A DNA stretch of 36,039 nucleotides from Magnetococcales bacterium (GTDB lineage: Bacteria; Pseudomonadota; Magnetococcia; Magnetococcales; Magnetaquicoccaceae). A program made the position numbers and the translations under genes. Below the pieces are notes generated by a model. That model did no database searches. It had not been told where the DNA came from and worked only from the letters and a program-made list of their open reading frames with translations. Shown in pieces: positions 26,105 to 34,522 of the stretch; position 1 is the first letter of the stretch, and every line of letters begins with the position of its first letter. The stretch covers positions 1 to 36,039 of the forward strand of contig JADFYY010000011.1 in assembly GCA_015232825.1 (NCBI GenBank), given 5' to 3'.

Positions 26105-28155
26105 AGAAATTTTTCTGGTTCCTCCCCAGCAATGGTGCGGGCGGCAATGTGTTTCATGAGAGGTAACTCATGCAATGGACGTCCCCGATAGAGTTCTCGC
26201 GCTAGGATGGCAAAGTTGAAATCCATACCAACCAATTTTTTCTCTTTGGCAGATTGTTCTTGCAACCAAAAGGCGGTCCAGGCAAACCGTTCTGCCCAGG
26301 CCTCCCGATTGGGCTCACAAAACAGATCTAAAACGCGACGAATCAATGTCTCCTTGTTGCGAATGCGGTTGCTTTTTATGAAGGTGACAACTTCTTGGCT
26401 CTCTTCAAACCAAGAGTTTGTTATTAATGGGATTTCCCCCCAAACGCCACTGGTCTGAATGACCATTTTCAAGGTATTGAGATCATCGGTCATGGCCTGG
26501 TTCTCTTGGATCAGTCGCTCGACTAAAACGGTCGCATCAATCCGTTCTGGCATCCATGTGGTCGCGGCCATGGTCTCGGCCAGTTGCAATAAACCAACCA
26601 TCGGGGGATTGCCCTTTTCCAAACCTATGGCAATATGGTGTCTGACTGCGGCATGCATGTAATCTTGGGAGATATCTAGAAATAGCTCTTTTTGTCCAAC
26701 TTGACGAAGGGTTTGTGAGGCCTCTTGTTTGGAGATGGGTGGGGTGATCCATGCATCGGCAATGCCGACGTGTTGTTTTAATAAAATGGCCCCGATGCGG
26801 GATTTTCTCCCTTCCACGGCCATGGAAAACATCATGGATTGCGCCCCAACACCATCAATTTGTGACGATTGCAGGGCACTTAAAGCGGTTCCGGTTGACC
26901 ATTGGGCACATTCAACCCCCTTGATCCGGGCGGACTTGATCAGTGCGTCCAACAGTTTGCGATCTTTTCCCGGTAGCCAGTTGCGAATGACGATCAACCG
27001 TCGCAAAGCAGTCGGTGTCATGAATTGGGCATTTTTTTTCAACCATTGCAAAGCTTCTTGACGCACCGCCTCTTCGGTATTCAAGCATAACAGGACCACG
27101 GCGTCCTTCATGCCGGGAAGATTGGAGTAGGCAAACTCTCCGATCAGGGCAGATTGGGCCTCCAATGGCAAGGCGCGGGTCATTTGCGCCAAGGTCTCGC
27201 TGATGGCAAACGGATCCCCTCCATGCTCATCTACCAAGTTTTCAAACATGGCATCAATCTGCCCACGGGTTGGAACCTCCATGTGTGGGGCATAATGAGT
27301 GAGTTGATATTCATAAATATCCAGTAACTCCTGGATATATTCCAGCTTGGCTTCTGTGATGGATTCCAGGATGCCCATCAATAATTGCGGCGAGATGTTG
27401 TTGGCTTGCGTCTGTTTGACGACCATCAATTGGAATTCGTGGTTGAGTTCTTTGGCCCAATCGAAATGACGTTCGACACCAAAGCGAATGTTTTGCAAGG
27501 ATTGGGAAAGCAGCATGAAATAGGCACTCACCTCATAATCATTCGGGGAGTCGAGAGAGAACTGTTCCATTAAAAGTTGCAAGACATCAAATATTAAAAT
27601 GGGATATTTTTCATAACTTTGCATGGCTTCCCCAGAAATCATCGCGGGTCGCTCCTTGGCGATCTCTTTGGCGATTTGGGCGGCAAACAGGCGCAGTTCG
27701 CTTTGGACGTTTGCGGACTCTGGACCAAAGCGGTCTGTTACTGCTTTTTTACCACGGGGATTGTCGTTGATGGAGACACTCTTGAGGCTTCTCTCTTGCA
27801 CGCGATTCACGGCACGAGTTAACGTCATTCCGTTGTTGATCCGTCCAGTCTCTTCGAGATACCCGAAAAAGGCGACCAGTACGGGTGGCAGTGCTAAGAG
27901 AGTGGGCTCTTTCAGAAGGCCGCTCCTAGGGAGAGTCTCCAAGCAACAGCTCTCCACGGATTGGGCGGTCCATTTTTTTGGAATGCGTCCATGCTGACTG
28001 TACATCATTTTAACGAATAGGATAACAATTTGATTGCATTCTTTTTTTTGTTTATTTGTCAGGCCACCAAAGCGTTGGCTTCCGGCAAACTCCTGGAGCC
28101 ATGTCGCTGTCTGTTGTTGGAGAGACTCTAAATTTTTGTCCGCATACCCATCCAT
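26101..28155 (-). CDS. Large helical protein of unknown function, convergent with the kinase
   Basis: The product is 684 residues from the ATG at 28155, which has AAGGG about 10 bases upstream. Further upstream codons encode an unlikely N-terminus. No signal peptide or transmembrane segment is apparent. The sequence is rich in Leu, Ala, Gln and Glu and looks mostly alpha-helical. The stretch about residues 320-440 (ALIGEFAYSNLPGMKDAVVL, TEEAVRQEALQWLKKNAQF, RLIVIRNWLPGKDRKLLDAL) has a HEAT-repeat-like rhythm. No motif links it to a known enzyme. Its stop overlaps that of the Ser/Thr kinase on the other strand. It could be a scaffold or substrate linked to kinase signalling, but only proximity supports this. 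I do not recognise the family. Confidence 0.75.
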   Translation of the reverse strand: MDGYADKNLESLQQQTATWLQEFAGSQRFGGLTNKQKKECNQIVILFVKMMYSQHGRIPKKWTAQSVESCCLETLPRSGLLKEPTLLALPPVLVAFFGYLEETGRINNGMTLTRAVNRVQERSLKSVSINDNPRGKKAVTDRFGPESANVQSELRLFAAQIAKEIAKERPAMISGEAMQSYEKYPILIFDVLQLLMEQFSLDSPNDYEVSAYFMLLSQSLQNIRFGVERHFDWAKELNHEFQLMVVKQTQANNISPQLLMGILESITEAKLEYIQELLDIYEYQLTHYAPHMEVPTRGQIDAMFENLVDEHGGDPFAISETLAQMTRALPLEAQSALIGEFAYSNLPGMKDAVVLLCLNTEEAVRQEALQWLKKNAQFMTPTALRRLIVIRNWLPGKDRKLLDALIKSARIKGVECAQWSTGTALSALQSSQIDGVGAQSMMFSMAVEGRKSRIGAILLKQHVGIADAWITPPISKQEASQTLRQVGQKELFLDISQDYMHAAVRHHIAIGLEKGNPPMVGLLQLAETMAATTWMPERIDATVLVERLIQENQAMTDDLNTLKMVIQTSGVWGEIPLITNSWFEESQEVVTFIKSNRIRNKETLIRRVLDLFCEPNREAWAERFAWTAFWLQEQSAKEKKLVGMDFNFAILARELYRGRPLHELPLMKHIAARTIAGEEPEKFL

Positions 28156-28397
28156 GACCGCATCACCCTTTGATTGCTGAACTATAAGATCTTTCAAGTT
28201 TATCGTGTTTGGAACTGCTTGGAAATGGCTTCTTTTTTTGGATAGGCATCGAGACGAAATTTGTTGAAAAAAATAAGGTATAAAAATTGCAAACAAATGC
28301 TGAAGCCGTCGATTATGTCAGACAAAATTTTGGCATTTTCTCGTCTGGTGAGTCAATTCAAATTGTTTGGTTTTTTGATCACAACGGACCCTTGAGT

Positions 28398-29072
28398 ATG
28401 ATATCCACCAATTTGACGCGCATTCGTGCAGAAATCGAGGCCGCATGCCAACGAGTGGGGCGAGACCCTGCTTCAGTTCGTCTCGTCGTGGTCTCCAAGA
28501 CCCGGACAGTCGAGGAGATTCGTGAAGTGGTCGCTGGTGGAGAAATGCTTTTTGGGGAAAACCGTGTTCAGGAAGCGCAAGGCAAAATTCCTTTGGTGAA
28601 TCATCCGGCTGTGCAATGGCATCTGATTGGGCCATTGCAGCGTAACAAGGTGAAAATCGCGGTCGAAATGTTCCAGATGATCCACAGTCTGGACTCCTTG
28701 GAATTGGCTGAGGAGGTGTCGAAACGGGCCTTGCTGGTGCGTCCAATGCCGGTTTTGTTGCAGGTCAATGTGGGGCGTGAACCGCAAAAAACGGGGATAA
28801 TGGCTGAAGAGGCTGTTGGCCTAGTCAGAAAATTGGCTCTCTTGCCAGGGATTATTCTTCAGGGACTGATGACCATTCCTCCGATGACGGATCGTGCAGA
28901 AGAGGCTCGTCCGTGGTTTCGTTCCTTGGCCCGTTTGAAAGAAGAGATTCTGGCTGAACAGATCGATGGAATTGGGATGCAAGAGCTTTCGATGGGGATG
29001 AGCCATGATTACGCCGTTGCTGTGGAAGAAGGGGCAACCTTGGTGCGTATTGGTAGCGCGGTGTTTGGTTGA
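28398..29072 (+). CDS. yggS: YggS-family PLP-binding protein
   Basis: The product is 224 residues from the ATG at 28398; the open frame extends upstream to 28287 but that part has no homology-like features. It is a single-domain PLP-binding protein (PLPBP/YggS) of the alanine-racemase-like barrel that balances pyridoxal phosphate and amino-acid pools. The PLP lysine is Lys34 in VVVSKTRTVEEI. Other conserved segments are GGEMLFGENRVQEAQGK, VQWHLIGPLQRNKVK, VLLQVNVGREPQKTG and LSMGMSHDYAVAVEEGATLV with the phosphate-binding RIGSAVFG end. Upstream ribosome-binding signal is weak. The order yggS, then proC and yggT, is conserved in many proteobacteria, here with a TPR-SPOR gene inserted. Confidence 0.94.
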   Translation: MISTNLTRIRAEIEAACQRVGRDPASVRLVVVSKTRTVEEIREVVAGGEMLFGENRVQEAQGKIPLVNHPAVQWHLIGPLQRNKVKIAVEMFQMIHSLDSLELAEEVSKRALLVRPMPVLLQVNVGREPQKTGIMAEEAVGLVRKLALLPGIILQGLMTIPPMTDRAEEARPWFRSLARLKEEILAEQIDGIGMQELSMGMSHDYAVAVEEGATLVRIGSAVFG

Positions 29073-29098
29073 TTTTACTTTGGCTGGAGAAAAAAAAG

Positions 29099-30883
29099 AT
29101 GATAACTGGCACTACCAAACGGATTTATCAGATTTCAGCTTGGTTTGCAGGCTGGACACTCTGTTTGTTTTCAGCTCCCGCATTCAGCGAACCCACCGTT
29201 GAAGAGAGCTTGAAGGCTGGTTCCGAGGCTATGGGGCGGGGATTTTTAGCAGAGGCTGAACAACACTTTACCCAAGTCACCAATCGGACCGAAGCCACGC
29301 GCCTTCAGCGAGCAACCGCTTTTGCGGGTCGGTGTGCTGTCCACTATAAAAACAGCCTCACCACCAACCATTCCGAGCTAATCCCGCAAGCCATCAGCGA
29401 TTGTGATCAAGCCATTTCACTCAAGTCAGACATGCAGCAGGCCTATCGCATACGCGGCGTGGCCATGTTGAGCGCGGGCTTCCCAGATCGGGCCGCCGAA
29501 GATCTCTCTGTGGCCGTTGCCTTAAACCCGGATGATTATCTGTCGTTTCAAAATCGCGCCTTGGCCTTGGTCAAACTGAATCGCGCTCAGGAGGCCATGA
29601 CCGAACTGGATTCCGCCATTCGTTTGAAACCAGAGCATCCCTGGAGCTATTACAGTCGGGGTCGTCTGCGTGTTGCGCAGGGTGATTATGAGGCCTCCAT
29701 AGACGATTTTATCACCTTCATTCGTTTCAAGCGTGATCATGAGGAGGTTTACCGCTTGCGGGGGATTAGTCGTCTGTTGATCGGGCTGCCGCAACAGGCG
29801 GTCGGGGATTTTTATGAATCTTTGCGGCTGCGCCCCAACAATAATCCTGATGCCCTTTTCTTGCGCGGCATGACTTTTTTTCTTCTAGATCGCTTTGTTG
29901 AAGCGGAACAGGATCTTGTTGCAGCCTTGAAGATGCAGCCGAATCACACGGAAAATCGTCTTTGGCTCTACTTGACCCGTGAACGTATTGGTAAACCTGG
30001 CTCAGCGATTTTGACGGATCCCGCTGCCAAAAAGGATGTTGCGAATTGGCCTGAGGCCTTGGTTGCCGTGTTTCTTGGGGAGGCCACCGCCGAACAGGGG
30101 CTTGAGGTTGCCCGTTTGCCTGACAATCCAGTTGAAAGTCAATTGCGAGAGCATCTGACTCTTTTGCTTTTGGGACTCAATGCCCAGATCAAAGGTCATG
30201 GCGATGAGGCTTCCAAATGGCTTGGTATGATCAAAAGCGACACCAAACGGGAAGTTCCCTATTCTCGAATTGCGCAGCAGATCTTGCGTCATGCGGTCCC
30301 TTCCGAGACCAAAGTCGCGGCCCTTCCCACGCCACCTTATCCGCCACAATCCTTGCGTTCTTCTACTGCACAGTCGTCGCTCGCGCCCAAGTCAACGGCA
30401 ACGGCTGAACCGGTCGTATCGCCAGAGAGCAAGCCTCCTGTTTTGCCCAAGGCAGATGAAGCTGTTCGCAAGCCGATTGCTGAGAGTGCGCCCGCGCCCT
30501 CGCCAAAAGCTGTAACCGTGCCAGAGAAGAAGCCCTCCAAGGCTGATCTTAAGGCCGTGACCGCGCCAGAGAGTAAGCCAACCGTTGCCAAGGCCGAGCC
30601 TGTTCAAGCCGCAACGCAACCCAAAACCGTGACGGATCAAGAGATCAAGGGGAAATTTGCCTTCAAGGTCGGCTCGTATTCTCAAATCGAATATGCCAAA
30701 TCAGCTATGGCCCAGTACACCAATATTGGCTTGCCGGTTTTTCTGGAACAGGGTAAAATTCAAGAGAAAATAATGCAGCGAGTTTGGGTTGGTCCCTTTG
30801 ATGACCGGGCAGCGGCTGAAAAGGGTCGTGAACGGGTACGCGGATTACCGAATCAATCCCCCACCGAGATTGTGCAACGATGA
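29099..30883 (+). CDS. Exported TPR protein with C-terminal SPOR domain
   Basis: The product is 594 residues; ATG at 29099 is chosen because GGAG lies 9 bases upstream and a signal peptide follows (YQISAWFAGWTLCLFSAPAF, then SEPTVEE). About residues 30-280 hold TPR repeats, for example AYRIRGVAMLSAGFPDRAAE, SFQNRALALVKLNRAQEAM and WSYYSRGRLRVAQGDYEASI. A Pro/Ala/Lys/Glu-rich spacer (about 400-510) has imperfect repeats of the form APESKP/VPEKKP. A C-terminal SPOR domain (about 518-590; FAFKVGSYSQIEYAKSAMAQ, MQRVWVGPFDDRAAAEKGRE) is the type that binds denuded peptidoglycan at division sites. It probably acts in the periplasm at the septum or cell wall. It lies between yggS and proC with almost no spacing, so it is in the same operon. 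Confidence 0.9.
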   Translation: MITGTTKRIYQISAWFAGWTLCLFSAPAFSEPTVEESLKAGSEAMGRGFLAEAEQHFTQVTNRTEATRLQRATAFAGRCAVHYKNSLTTNHSELIPQAISDCDQAISLKSDMQQAYRIRGVAMLSAGFPDRAAEDLSVAVALNPDDYLSFQNRALALVKLNRAQEAMTELDSAIRLKPEHPWSYYSRGRLRVAQGDYEASIDDFITFIRFKRDHEEVYRLRGISRLLIGLPQQAVGDFYESLRLRPNNNPDALFLRGMTFFLLDRFVEAEQDLVAALKMQPNHTENRLWLYLTRERIGKPGSAILTDPAAKKDVANWPEALVAVFLGEATAEQGLEVARLPDNPVESQLREHLTLLLLGLNAQIKGHGDEASKWLGMIKSDTKREVPYSRIAQQILRHAVPSETKVAALPTPPYPPQSLRSSTAQSSLAPKSTATAEPVVSPESKPPVLPKADEAVRKPIAESAPAPSPKAVTVPEKKPSKADLKAVTAPESKPTVAKAEPVQAATQPKTVTDQEIKGKFAFKVGSYSQIEYAKSAMAQYTNIGLPVFLEQGKIQEKIMQRVWVGPFDDRAAAEKGRERVRGLPNQSPTEIVQR

Positions 30884-30895
30884 ATAGGAATGGTC

Positions 30896-31726
30896 ATGCA
30901 GAATAAGGTTGCTGAACAAAAAAAAGTCATCGCATTTCTAGGGGGCGGTGCCATGGCCGGGGCCATGATTCATGGCTTGTTGCAAGCGGGCCTCCCCATT
31001 GATTGTCTGCGTGTTGCAGAACCGGGTGAGTCTCAGCGGCAGACTCTGATGCGGCAATACGGCATTGTTGCGGTTGCAGCCAATCCAGAAGCCTTGCAAG
31101 GGGCGGATGTGGTGATTCTGGCTGTCAAACCGGGGGTGGTTGCTAGGGTGTTGGATGAAATCTCTCCGCTACTAGGGCCAGAGGTGTTGGTCATCTCCAT
31201 CGCAGCGGGCATAACCCTCTCCGCCTTGGCCTCCCGTCTGCCCTCTGGACAGCCTCTGGTTCGGGTCATGCCCAATACACCGGCCTTGGTGGGGGCTGGC
31301 ATTTCAGCCTTGTTGCCCGCGCCTGAGACTACGGCAGAAAAACGTCTGTTGGCCAGAGAGATCATGATGGCCGTGGGGTTGGTGGAAGAGATCGATAACG
31401 AAGCCCTGATGGATGGTATTACGGCCCTTTCTGGTTCTGGACCTGCTTATGTCTATTTGATGGCCGAGGCCTTGTCCGATGGCGGTGTGGCTTGCGGCTT
31501 GCCCCGTCCCTTGGCGGACAGGTTGGCCCAACGGACCCTGCTTGGATCGGCCAAACTGATGGAAGAGAGTGGTTTGCATCCGGGTGTGTTAAAGAATCAG
31601 GTCACCTCGCCTGGAGGAACCACCATTGCCGGTTTGGAACCTCTGGAGCGCAATGGCGTGCGCGGCGCGCTCATGGCTGCAGTCATGGCCGCATGGCGGC
31701 GTTCTAAAGAACTGAGCGGCTCTTGA
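30896..31726 (+). CDS. proC: Pyrroline-5-carboxylate reductase
   Basis: The product is 276 residues and makes proline from pyrroline-5-carboxylate with NAD(P)H. The start at 30896 has AGGA 6 bases upstream; the ATG at 30890 directly abuts AGGA and is less likely. The dinucleotide-binding motif is FLGGGAMAGAMIHGLL near the N-terminus. Further signatures are DVVILAVKPGVVARVL, VRVMPNTPALVGAGISAL, ALSGSGPAYVYLMAEALSDG and LKNQVTSPGGTTIAGLEPLE. Length is typical (about 270). It follows the TPR-SPOR gene by 12 bases and precedes yggT by 29 bases, in the common yggS-proC-yggT-yggU order. Confidence 0.95.
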   Translation: MQNKVAEQKKVIAFLGGGAMAGAMIHGLLQAGLPIDCLRVAEPGESQRQTLMRQYGIVAVAANPEALQGADVVILAVKPGVVARVLDEISPLLGPEVLVISIAAGITLSALASRLPSGQPLVRVMPNTPALVGAGISALLPAPETTAEKRLLAREIMMAVGLVEEIDNEALMDGITALSGSGPAYVYLMAEALSDGGVACGLPRPLADRLAQRTLLGSAKLMEESGLHPGVLKNQVTSPGGTTIAGLEPLERNGVRGALMAAVMAAWRRSKELSGS

Positions 31727-31755
31727 CATCGATTCCACCACAAGGAGAGTGACTC

Positions 31756-32367
31756 ATGGGAATGTTTGGTTCTATCGGTACGTTATTGAATTTTTTGTTG
31801 GAGATTTACAGTTGGTTGATTCTTGGTCGGGTCTTGCTCTCTTGGATCAATCCTGATCCCTATAACCCCATTGTCCAGTTTTTGATGCAGGCCACTGAGC
31901 CGGTATTGAAGCCATTTCGACAATTCATCCCTTCTATTGCGGGAATGGATCTTTCGCCGATATTTGCTTTATTGGCTGTCCATTTATTGCAACGATTCGT
32001 AGCCATGTTGTTTCATGGGGGGCTTGGGGGTGGCGCGGTTGCATCCATTTTGAACGAATTATTGGGTTTGGTTCACCTGTTATTGACGTTTTATTTCTTG
32101 CTTTTGTTAGCGCGTGGCGGATTTCATATTTATTCTTGGCACTCCTTCCGGCAAAAGAGGATATCGGGTATTGATTTGCGTCAGCCTCTGACTCGATTTA
32201 TTTTTCAGTTCAGTGAGCCGACCATTCGGCCTTTGCGACGTTGGGTTCCCACCTTTTCCGGTATGGATATCACGCCCATGGTTGCAGCTTGCTTGGTGCT
32301 GATCTTGTTATCTCTGATTCAGGATTTGAGTTTGTCTCTGTCTGGTTCTTCAATGCTGCATGGATGA
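31756..32367 (+). CDS. yggT: YggT-family membrane protein
   Basis: The product has 203 residues and two YggT repeats. Each has hydrophobic segments and a loop of the form LSWINPDPYNPIVQFLMQAT, EPVLKPFRQFIPSIAGMDLS and then EPTIRPLRRWVPTFSGMDIT. About four transmembrane segments are apparent. It is an inner-membrane protein; family roles in osmotic balance or envelope and chloroplast-division homologues are known, but the exact role is unclear. AAGGAG lies 7 bases before the ATG. The stop overlaps the start of yggU by 8 bases. Confidence 0.92.
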   Translation: MGMFGSIGTLLNFLLEIYSWLILGRVLLSWINPDPYNPIVQFLMQATEPVLKPFRQFIPSIAGMDLSPIFALLAVHLLQRFVAMLFHGGLGGGAVASILNELLGLVHLLLTFYFLLLLARGGFHIYSWHSFRQKRISGIDLRQPLTRFIFQFSEPTIRPLRRWVPTFSGMDITPMVAACLVLILLSLIQDLSLSLSGSSMLHG

Positions 32368-32674
32368 GATGAGTGAATGCCACTGGGATGGGGATGATCT
32401 GATTGTGGCCATAAGGGTGCAGCCTCGCGCCTCACGAGAAAAAATTCTTGGAACCTATGAGGGGAGGATTAAGGTCGCCTTGACCGCGCCACCGGTTGAT
32501 GGCGCGGCCAATGAGGCTTTGCAGCGGTTTTTGGCCAAGGAATTAGGGGTTGCTTTGGGGTGTGTTCGGATTGTTCAGGGAGAACAAGCCCGCAACAAAC
32601 TCATGCGAATCCTCAAGCCAGACCGATCCAGAGTGACGGATTTTTTTCAAAAGAGTGGTCTGTCCATTCCTTGA
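32360..32674 (+). CDS. yggU: DUF167 (YggU) family protein
   Basis: The product has 104 residues with the DUF167 signature: LIVAIRVQPRASREKILGTY, RIKVALTAPPVDGAANEALQ, and FLAKELGVALGCVRIVQGEQ followed by ARNKLMRI. It is a small soluble alpha/beta protein of unknown biochemical function, often encoded after YggT. The start overlaps the end of yggT. It converges on trxA with a 10-base gap and no clear terminator between. Confidence 0.9.
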   Translation: MDEMSECHWDGDDLIVAIRVQPRASREKILGTYEGRIKVALTAPPVDGAANEALQRFLAKELGVALGCVRIVQGEQARNKLMRILKPDRSRVTDFFQKSGLSIP

Positions 32675-32684
32675 ACCTTGTTAT

Positions 32685-33011
32685 TTACAGAGATTCATCC
32701 ACCCAGGCATAAAGCTTTGATTTGGGCATGGCACCAATTTTGGTAGCATGAATTTTTCCGTCTTTAAAGATCATGAGTGTGGGAATGCCCCGCACGCCAT
32801 ATTTTCCAGGTGTAGCAGGATTGTGATCGATATTCACCTTGGAGACGAGCAGACGGCCTTTGTAATCCACGGCCAAATCCTCCAGAAAGGGTGCAATCTG
32901 CTTGCATGGGCCGCACCATTCAGCCCAGAAATCGACTAAAATGGGCATTGTTGCTTGCAAAACGTCTCGCTCAAAAGCGGCGTCGGAGGTTTGCAGAATG
33001 TTCTCACTCAT
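32685..33011 (-). CDS. trxA: Thioredoxin
   Basis: The product has 108 residues, as in canonical thioredoxin 1. The redox-active motif is WCGPCK (Cys33 and Cys36) in FWAEWCGPCKQIAPFLED; the cis-proline site is GVRGIPTLMIFKDGK, and the NIDHNPATPGKYGVRG loop is conserved. It reduces disulfides in cytosolic proteins with thioredoxin reductase. AAGGAG lies 11 bases before the ATG, and a promoter lies about 80 bases upstream. It converges with yggU. Confidence 0.96.
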   Translation of the reverse strand: MSENILQTSDAAFERDVLQATMPILVDFWAEWCGPCKQIAPFLEDLAVDYKGRLLVSKVNIDHNPATPGKYGVRGIPTLMIFKDGKIHATKIGAMPKSKLYAWVDESL

Positions 33012-33090
33012 GACGCAGAAGGCTCCTTAAAAGGGCAGTGGGCTGAAAAAAGATTTCCAAGGGAACTCTCCCTGGAAGATTAAGAGACAT

Positions 33091-33119
33091 AAGCTAAGAC
33101 TCTGACGAGCAAATGTCAA
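33091..33119 (-). promoter_or_regulatory. Sigma70-type promoter of trxA
   Basis: On the minus strand TTGACA (33119-33114) and TAGCTT (33096-33091) are separated by 17 bases, about 80 bases before the trxA start. Confidence 0.5.
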
Positions 33120-33179
33120 CCGCAAGCAAGATTCTTTTGCGATAAGGGGGTTCTTGATGGGATCATTGACGATCCCCCT

Positions 33180-33209
33180 TTGACAAAACGATTCCATGTG
33201 CCGTATCCT
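33180..33209 (+). promoter_or_regulatory. Promoter of tRNA-Arg
   Basis: A consensus TTGACA (33180-33185) and TATCCT (33204-33209) are spaced by 18 bases and lie 23 bases before the tRNA 5' end. Confidence 0.55.
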
Positions 33210-33232
33210 GCCAACCATTCATTCCCCCTTAT

Positions 33233-33309
33233 GCGCGGTTAGCTCAGCTGGATAGAGTGTTGGCCTCCGAAGCCAAAGGTCATTGGTTCGAATCCAATAC
33301 CGCGTACCA
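33233..33309 (+). tRNA. tRNA-Arg (anticodon CCG), CCA encoded
   Basis: A full cloverleaf is readable. The acceptor stem pairs 33233-33239 with 33299-33305 (first pair G-U). The D-arm has AGCTCAGCTGGATAGAG. The anticodon stem TTGGC/GCCAA frames the loop CTCCGAA with anticodon CCG (33267-33269). The T-arm has ATTGG-TTCGAAT-CCAAT, then discriminator A and genomic CCA. Its 3' half is duplicated at 35786-35852 as the boundary of an integrated element. Confidence 0.95.
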
Positions 33310-33334
33310 GTTAAATCAATGGGTTATGGTCGCC
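33268..33334. repeat. attL-like direct repeat, tRNA-Arg 3' half
   Basis: The 67-base sequence from the second anticodon base to 25 bases past the tRNA recurs at 35786-35852 with one mismatch (33296 A, 35814 G). Overlap with the tRNA 3' end starting at the anticodon loop is typical for tyrosine-integrase attachment sites. Confidence 0.9.
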
Positions 33335-33369
33335 TTCAAGAGTGACGAAAATGGGGGGAATAATAGGAA

Positions 33370-33861
33370 TTATTTACTTGATTTTGAAGGATTTCGTATT
33401 TTTTTTAGAATTAAACCTGCTAAATTCTCAAGTTTTGGTCTGTTTCCTGTTTGAAACGTCGCCGCCGCCGATAAATTGACCTCAATCTGAGCGTCCGTCG
33501 CCTCTCGCAAAATGACAGCCTTCTCATCAGGCAGGCCTACGGATGCATAAATTCGCCTAATCGCTGCGACCACATCGGCTTTTGAATACGGAATGCCAAT
33601 TTCTTTCCATTCTGGGAAAATTTTCAAGATCCAATTCACAGTGTCGGTTACTGCAACTTTACGAGTGGCGGCCTTTTCTTGACGTGCGCGATTAGCACTA
33701 TCTATGCGTGGATTTGCTGGCTTGTTTGTTGTGGAAAGTTTGGATTTCGGCAATAATTTTTTTGATGAATTTGTGATTGAATTAGGGCATGGTGCCACTT
33801 GCAACGCCTTAAGTTCACCCTTAACCTCTGATGCTTTACGAAGACTTTCTATATAAACCAT
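33370..33861 (-). CDS. Hypothetical protein of the integrated element
   Basis: The product has 163 residues and no signal peptide. The N-terminal half is basic and low in order (KKLLPKSKLSTTNKPANPRI). The C-terminal half looks folded: VNWILKIFPEWKEIGIPYSK, ADVVAAIRRIYASVGLPDEK. No family is recognised. The start overlaps the end of the upstream small gene by 13 bases, and no strong ribosome-binding site sits directly before the ATG, so translation may be coupled. Confidence 0.55.
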   Translation of the reverse strand: MVYIESLRKASEVKGELKALQVAPCPNSITNSSKKLLPKSKLSTTNKPANPRIDSANRARQEKAATRKVAVTDTVNWILKIFPEWKEIGIPYSKADVVAAIRRIYASVGLPDEKAVILREATDAQIEVNLSAAATFQTGNRPKLENLAGLILKKIRNPSKSSK

Positions 33862-34115
33862 ATATAAACATCTAACTCCTCTTTCATCTTCTCTAATTTA
33901 CTGCGCCGATCAATAAAACCAAGAAAGATTATACAACGCTCCAGAAAAGAATATGGTTTTTGTAATTGCGATTCCAAATCAATCTTAAGATTAATTACTC
34001 TTTGAATGCCATATTCTGCCCTGTTTTGAATATTATCTGCATGATTTATTTGGGTGTCACATGCGTTAATCACAGCTTTGCAAGGCTTTGCAAGCATTTC
34101 CTGATGTGTGATCAT
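33849..34115 (-). CDS. Hypothetical small protein of the integrated element
   Basis: The product has 88 residues. A strong GGAGG lies 7 bases before the ATG, which supports a real gene. The sequence is helical and charged (NIQNRAEYGIQRVINLKIDL, RRSKLEKMKEELDVYIW) with a short hydrophobic patch (FLERCIIFLGFI). Two cysteines lie in the N-terminal third. No family is recognised. Confidence 0.6.
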   Translation of the reverse strand: MITHQEMLAKPCKAVINACDTQINHADNIQNRAEYGIQRVINLKIDLESQLQKPYSFLERCIIFLGFIDRRSKLEKMKEELDVYIWFI

Positions 34116-34144
34116 GATCTGGCCTCCTTCGTGGCGATGCCTTC

Positions 34145-34208
34145 AAAAATATACCCGGCCAGGAGGTGAAGGTTTCCCCTTTTCGCGCCGTCGCGCTAGG
34201 CCGGGTAT
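34145..34208 (-). terminator. Terminator-like long hairpin after the toxin-antitoxin genes
   Basis: A 10-bp perfect inverted repeat (34151-34160 with 34199-34208) encloses 38 bases; on the minus strand it is followed by ATTTTT (34150-34145). It lies 24 bases after the antitoxin stop. The loop is longer than usual. Confidence 0.5.
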
Positions 34209-34217
34209 TCGGTGATC
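34176..34217. repeat. Toxin-antitoxin-flanking repeat, copy A
   Basis: These 42 bases recur at 35851-35892 with five transition differences. Both copies sit at the 3' side of a minus-strand toxin-antitoxin-type gene. Confidence 0.8.
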
Positions 34218-34231
34218 AGGAAGGTCAAGCA

Positions 34232-34522
34232 TCACATGGCAGGGATCAATTCAACCTTCAATCGCGCCCCCATGGCTAAAGCCGCGCCTTCCATTGTTTG
34301 CAGGGTAATGGATCGATTTGTTGGATCAAGCAATCGTTCTAAGGCTGAACGACTCGTTTTCATGCGTCGTGCCATCTCTGACTTGGAAAGATTATACTCT
34401 GTCATCATGCGTGCCACTTGATAGGCAAACACCCGCTTTACCGCTACAGATTCAACATCGGCTAATATTCCTTCTTCAGCCAAAAAATCATCAAAATCAC
34501 CACCAATATAAGGGTTACTCAT
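34232..34522 (-). CDS. HigA-type antitoxin, XRE-like helix-turn-helix
   Basis: The product has 96 residues. The helix-turn-helix is visible at about residues 44-68: YNLSKSEMARRMKTSRSALE, then RLLDPTNRSITLQTME. The remainder (GAALAMGARLKVELIPAM) is typical of HigA/phage-Cro-like antitoxins. It follows the toxin gene with an ATGA overlap, the toxin-first order seen in higBA systems. It would neutralise the toxin and repress the operon. Confidence 0.88.
   Translation of the reverse strand: MSNPYIGGDFDDFLAEEGILADVESVAVKRVFAYQVARMMTEYNLSKSEMARRMKTSRSALERLLDPTNRSITLQTMEGAALAMGARLKVELIPAM

Noticed and set aside
33144-33180. Inverted repeat AAGGGGG/CCCCCTT before the tRNA
   Set aside because: It has no gene ending next to it and overlaps the tRNA promoter -35 region, so a terminator call is not supported.
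34145-34217. Integron attC-like site after the toxin-antitoxin pair
   Set aside because: It lacks the core RYYYAAC/GTTRRRY boxes; a terminator-like hairpin explains the inverted repeat better.
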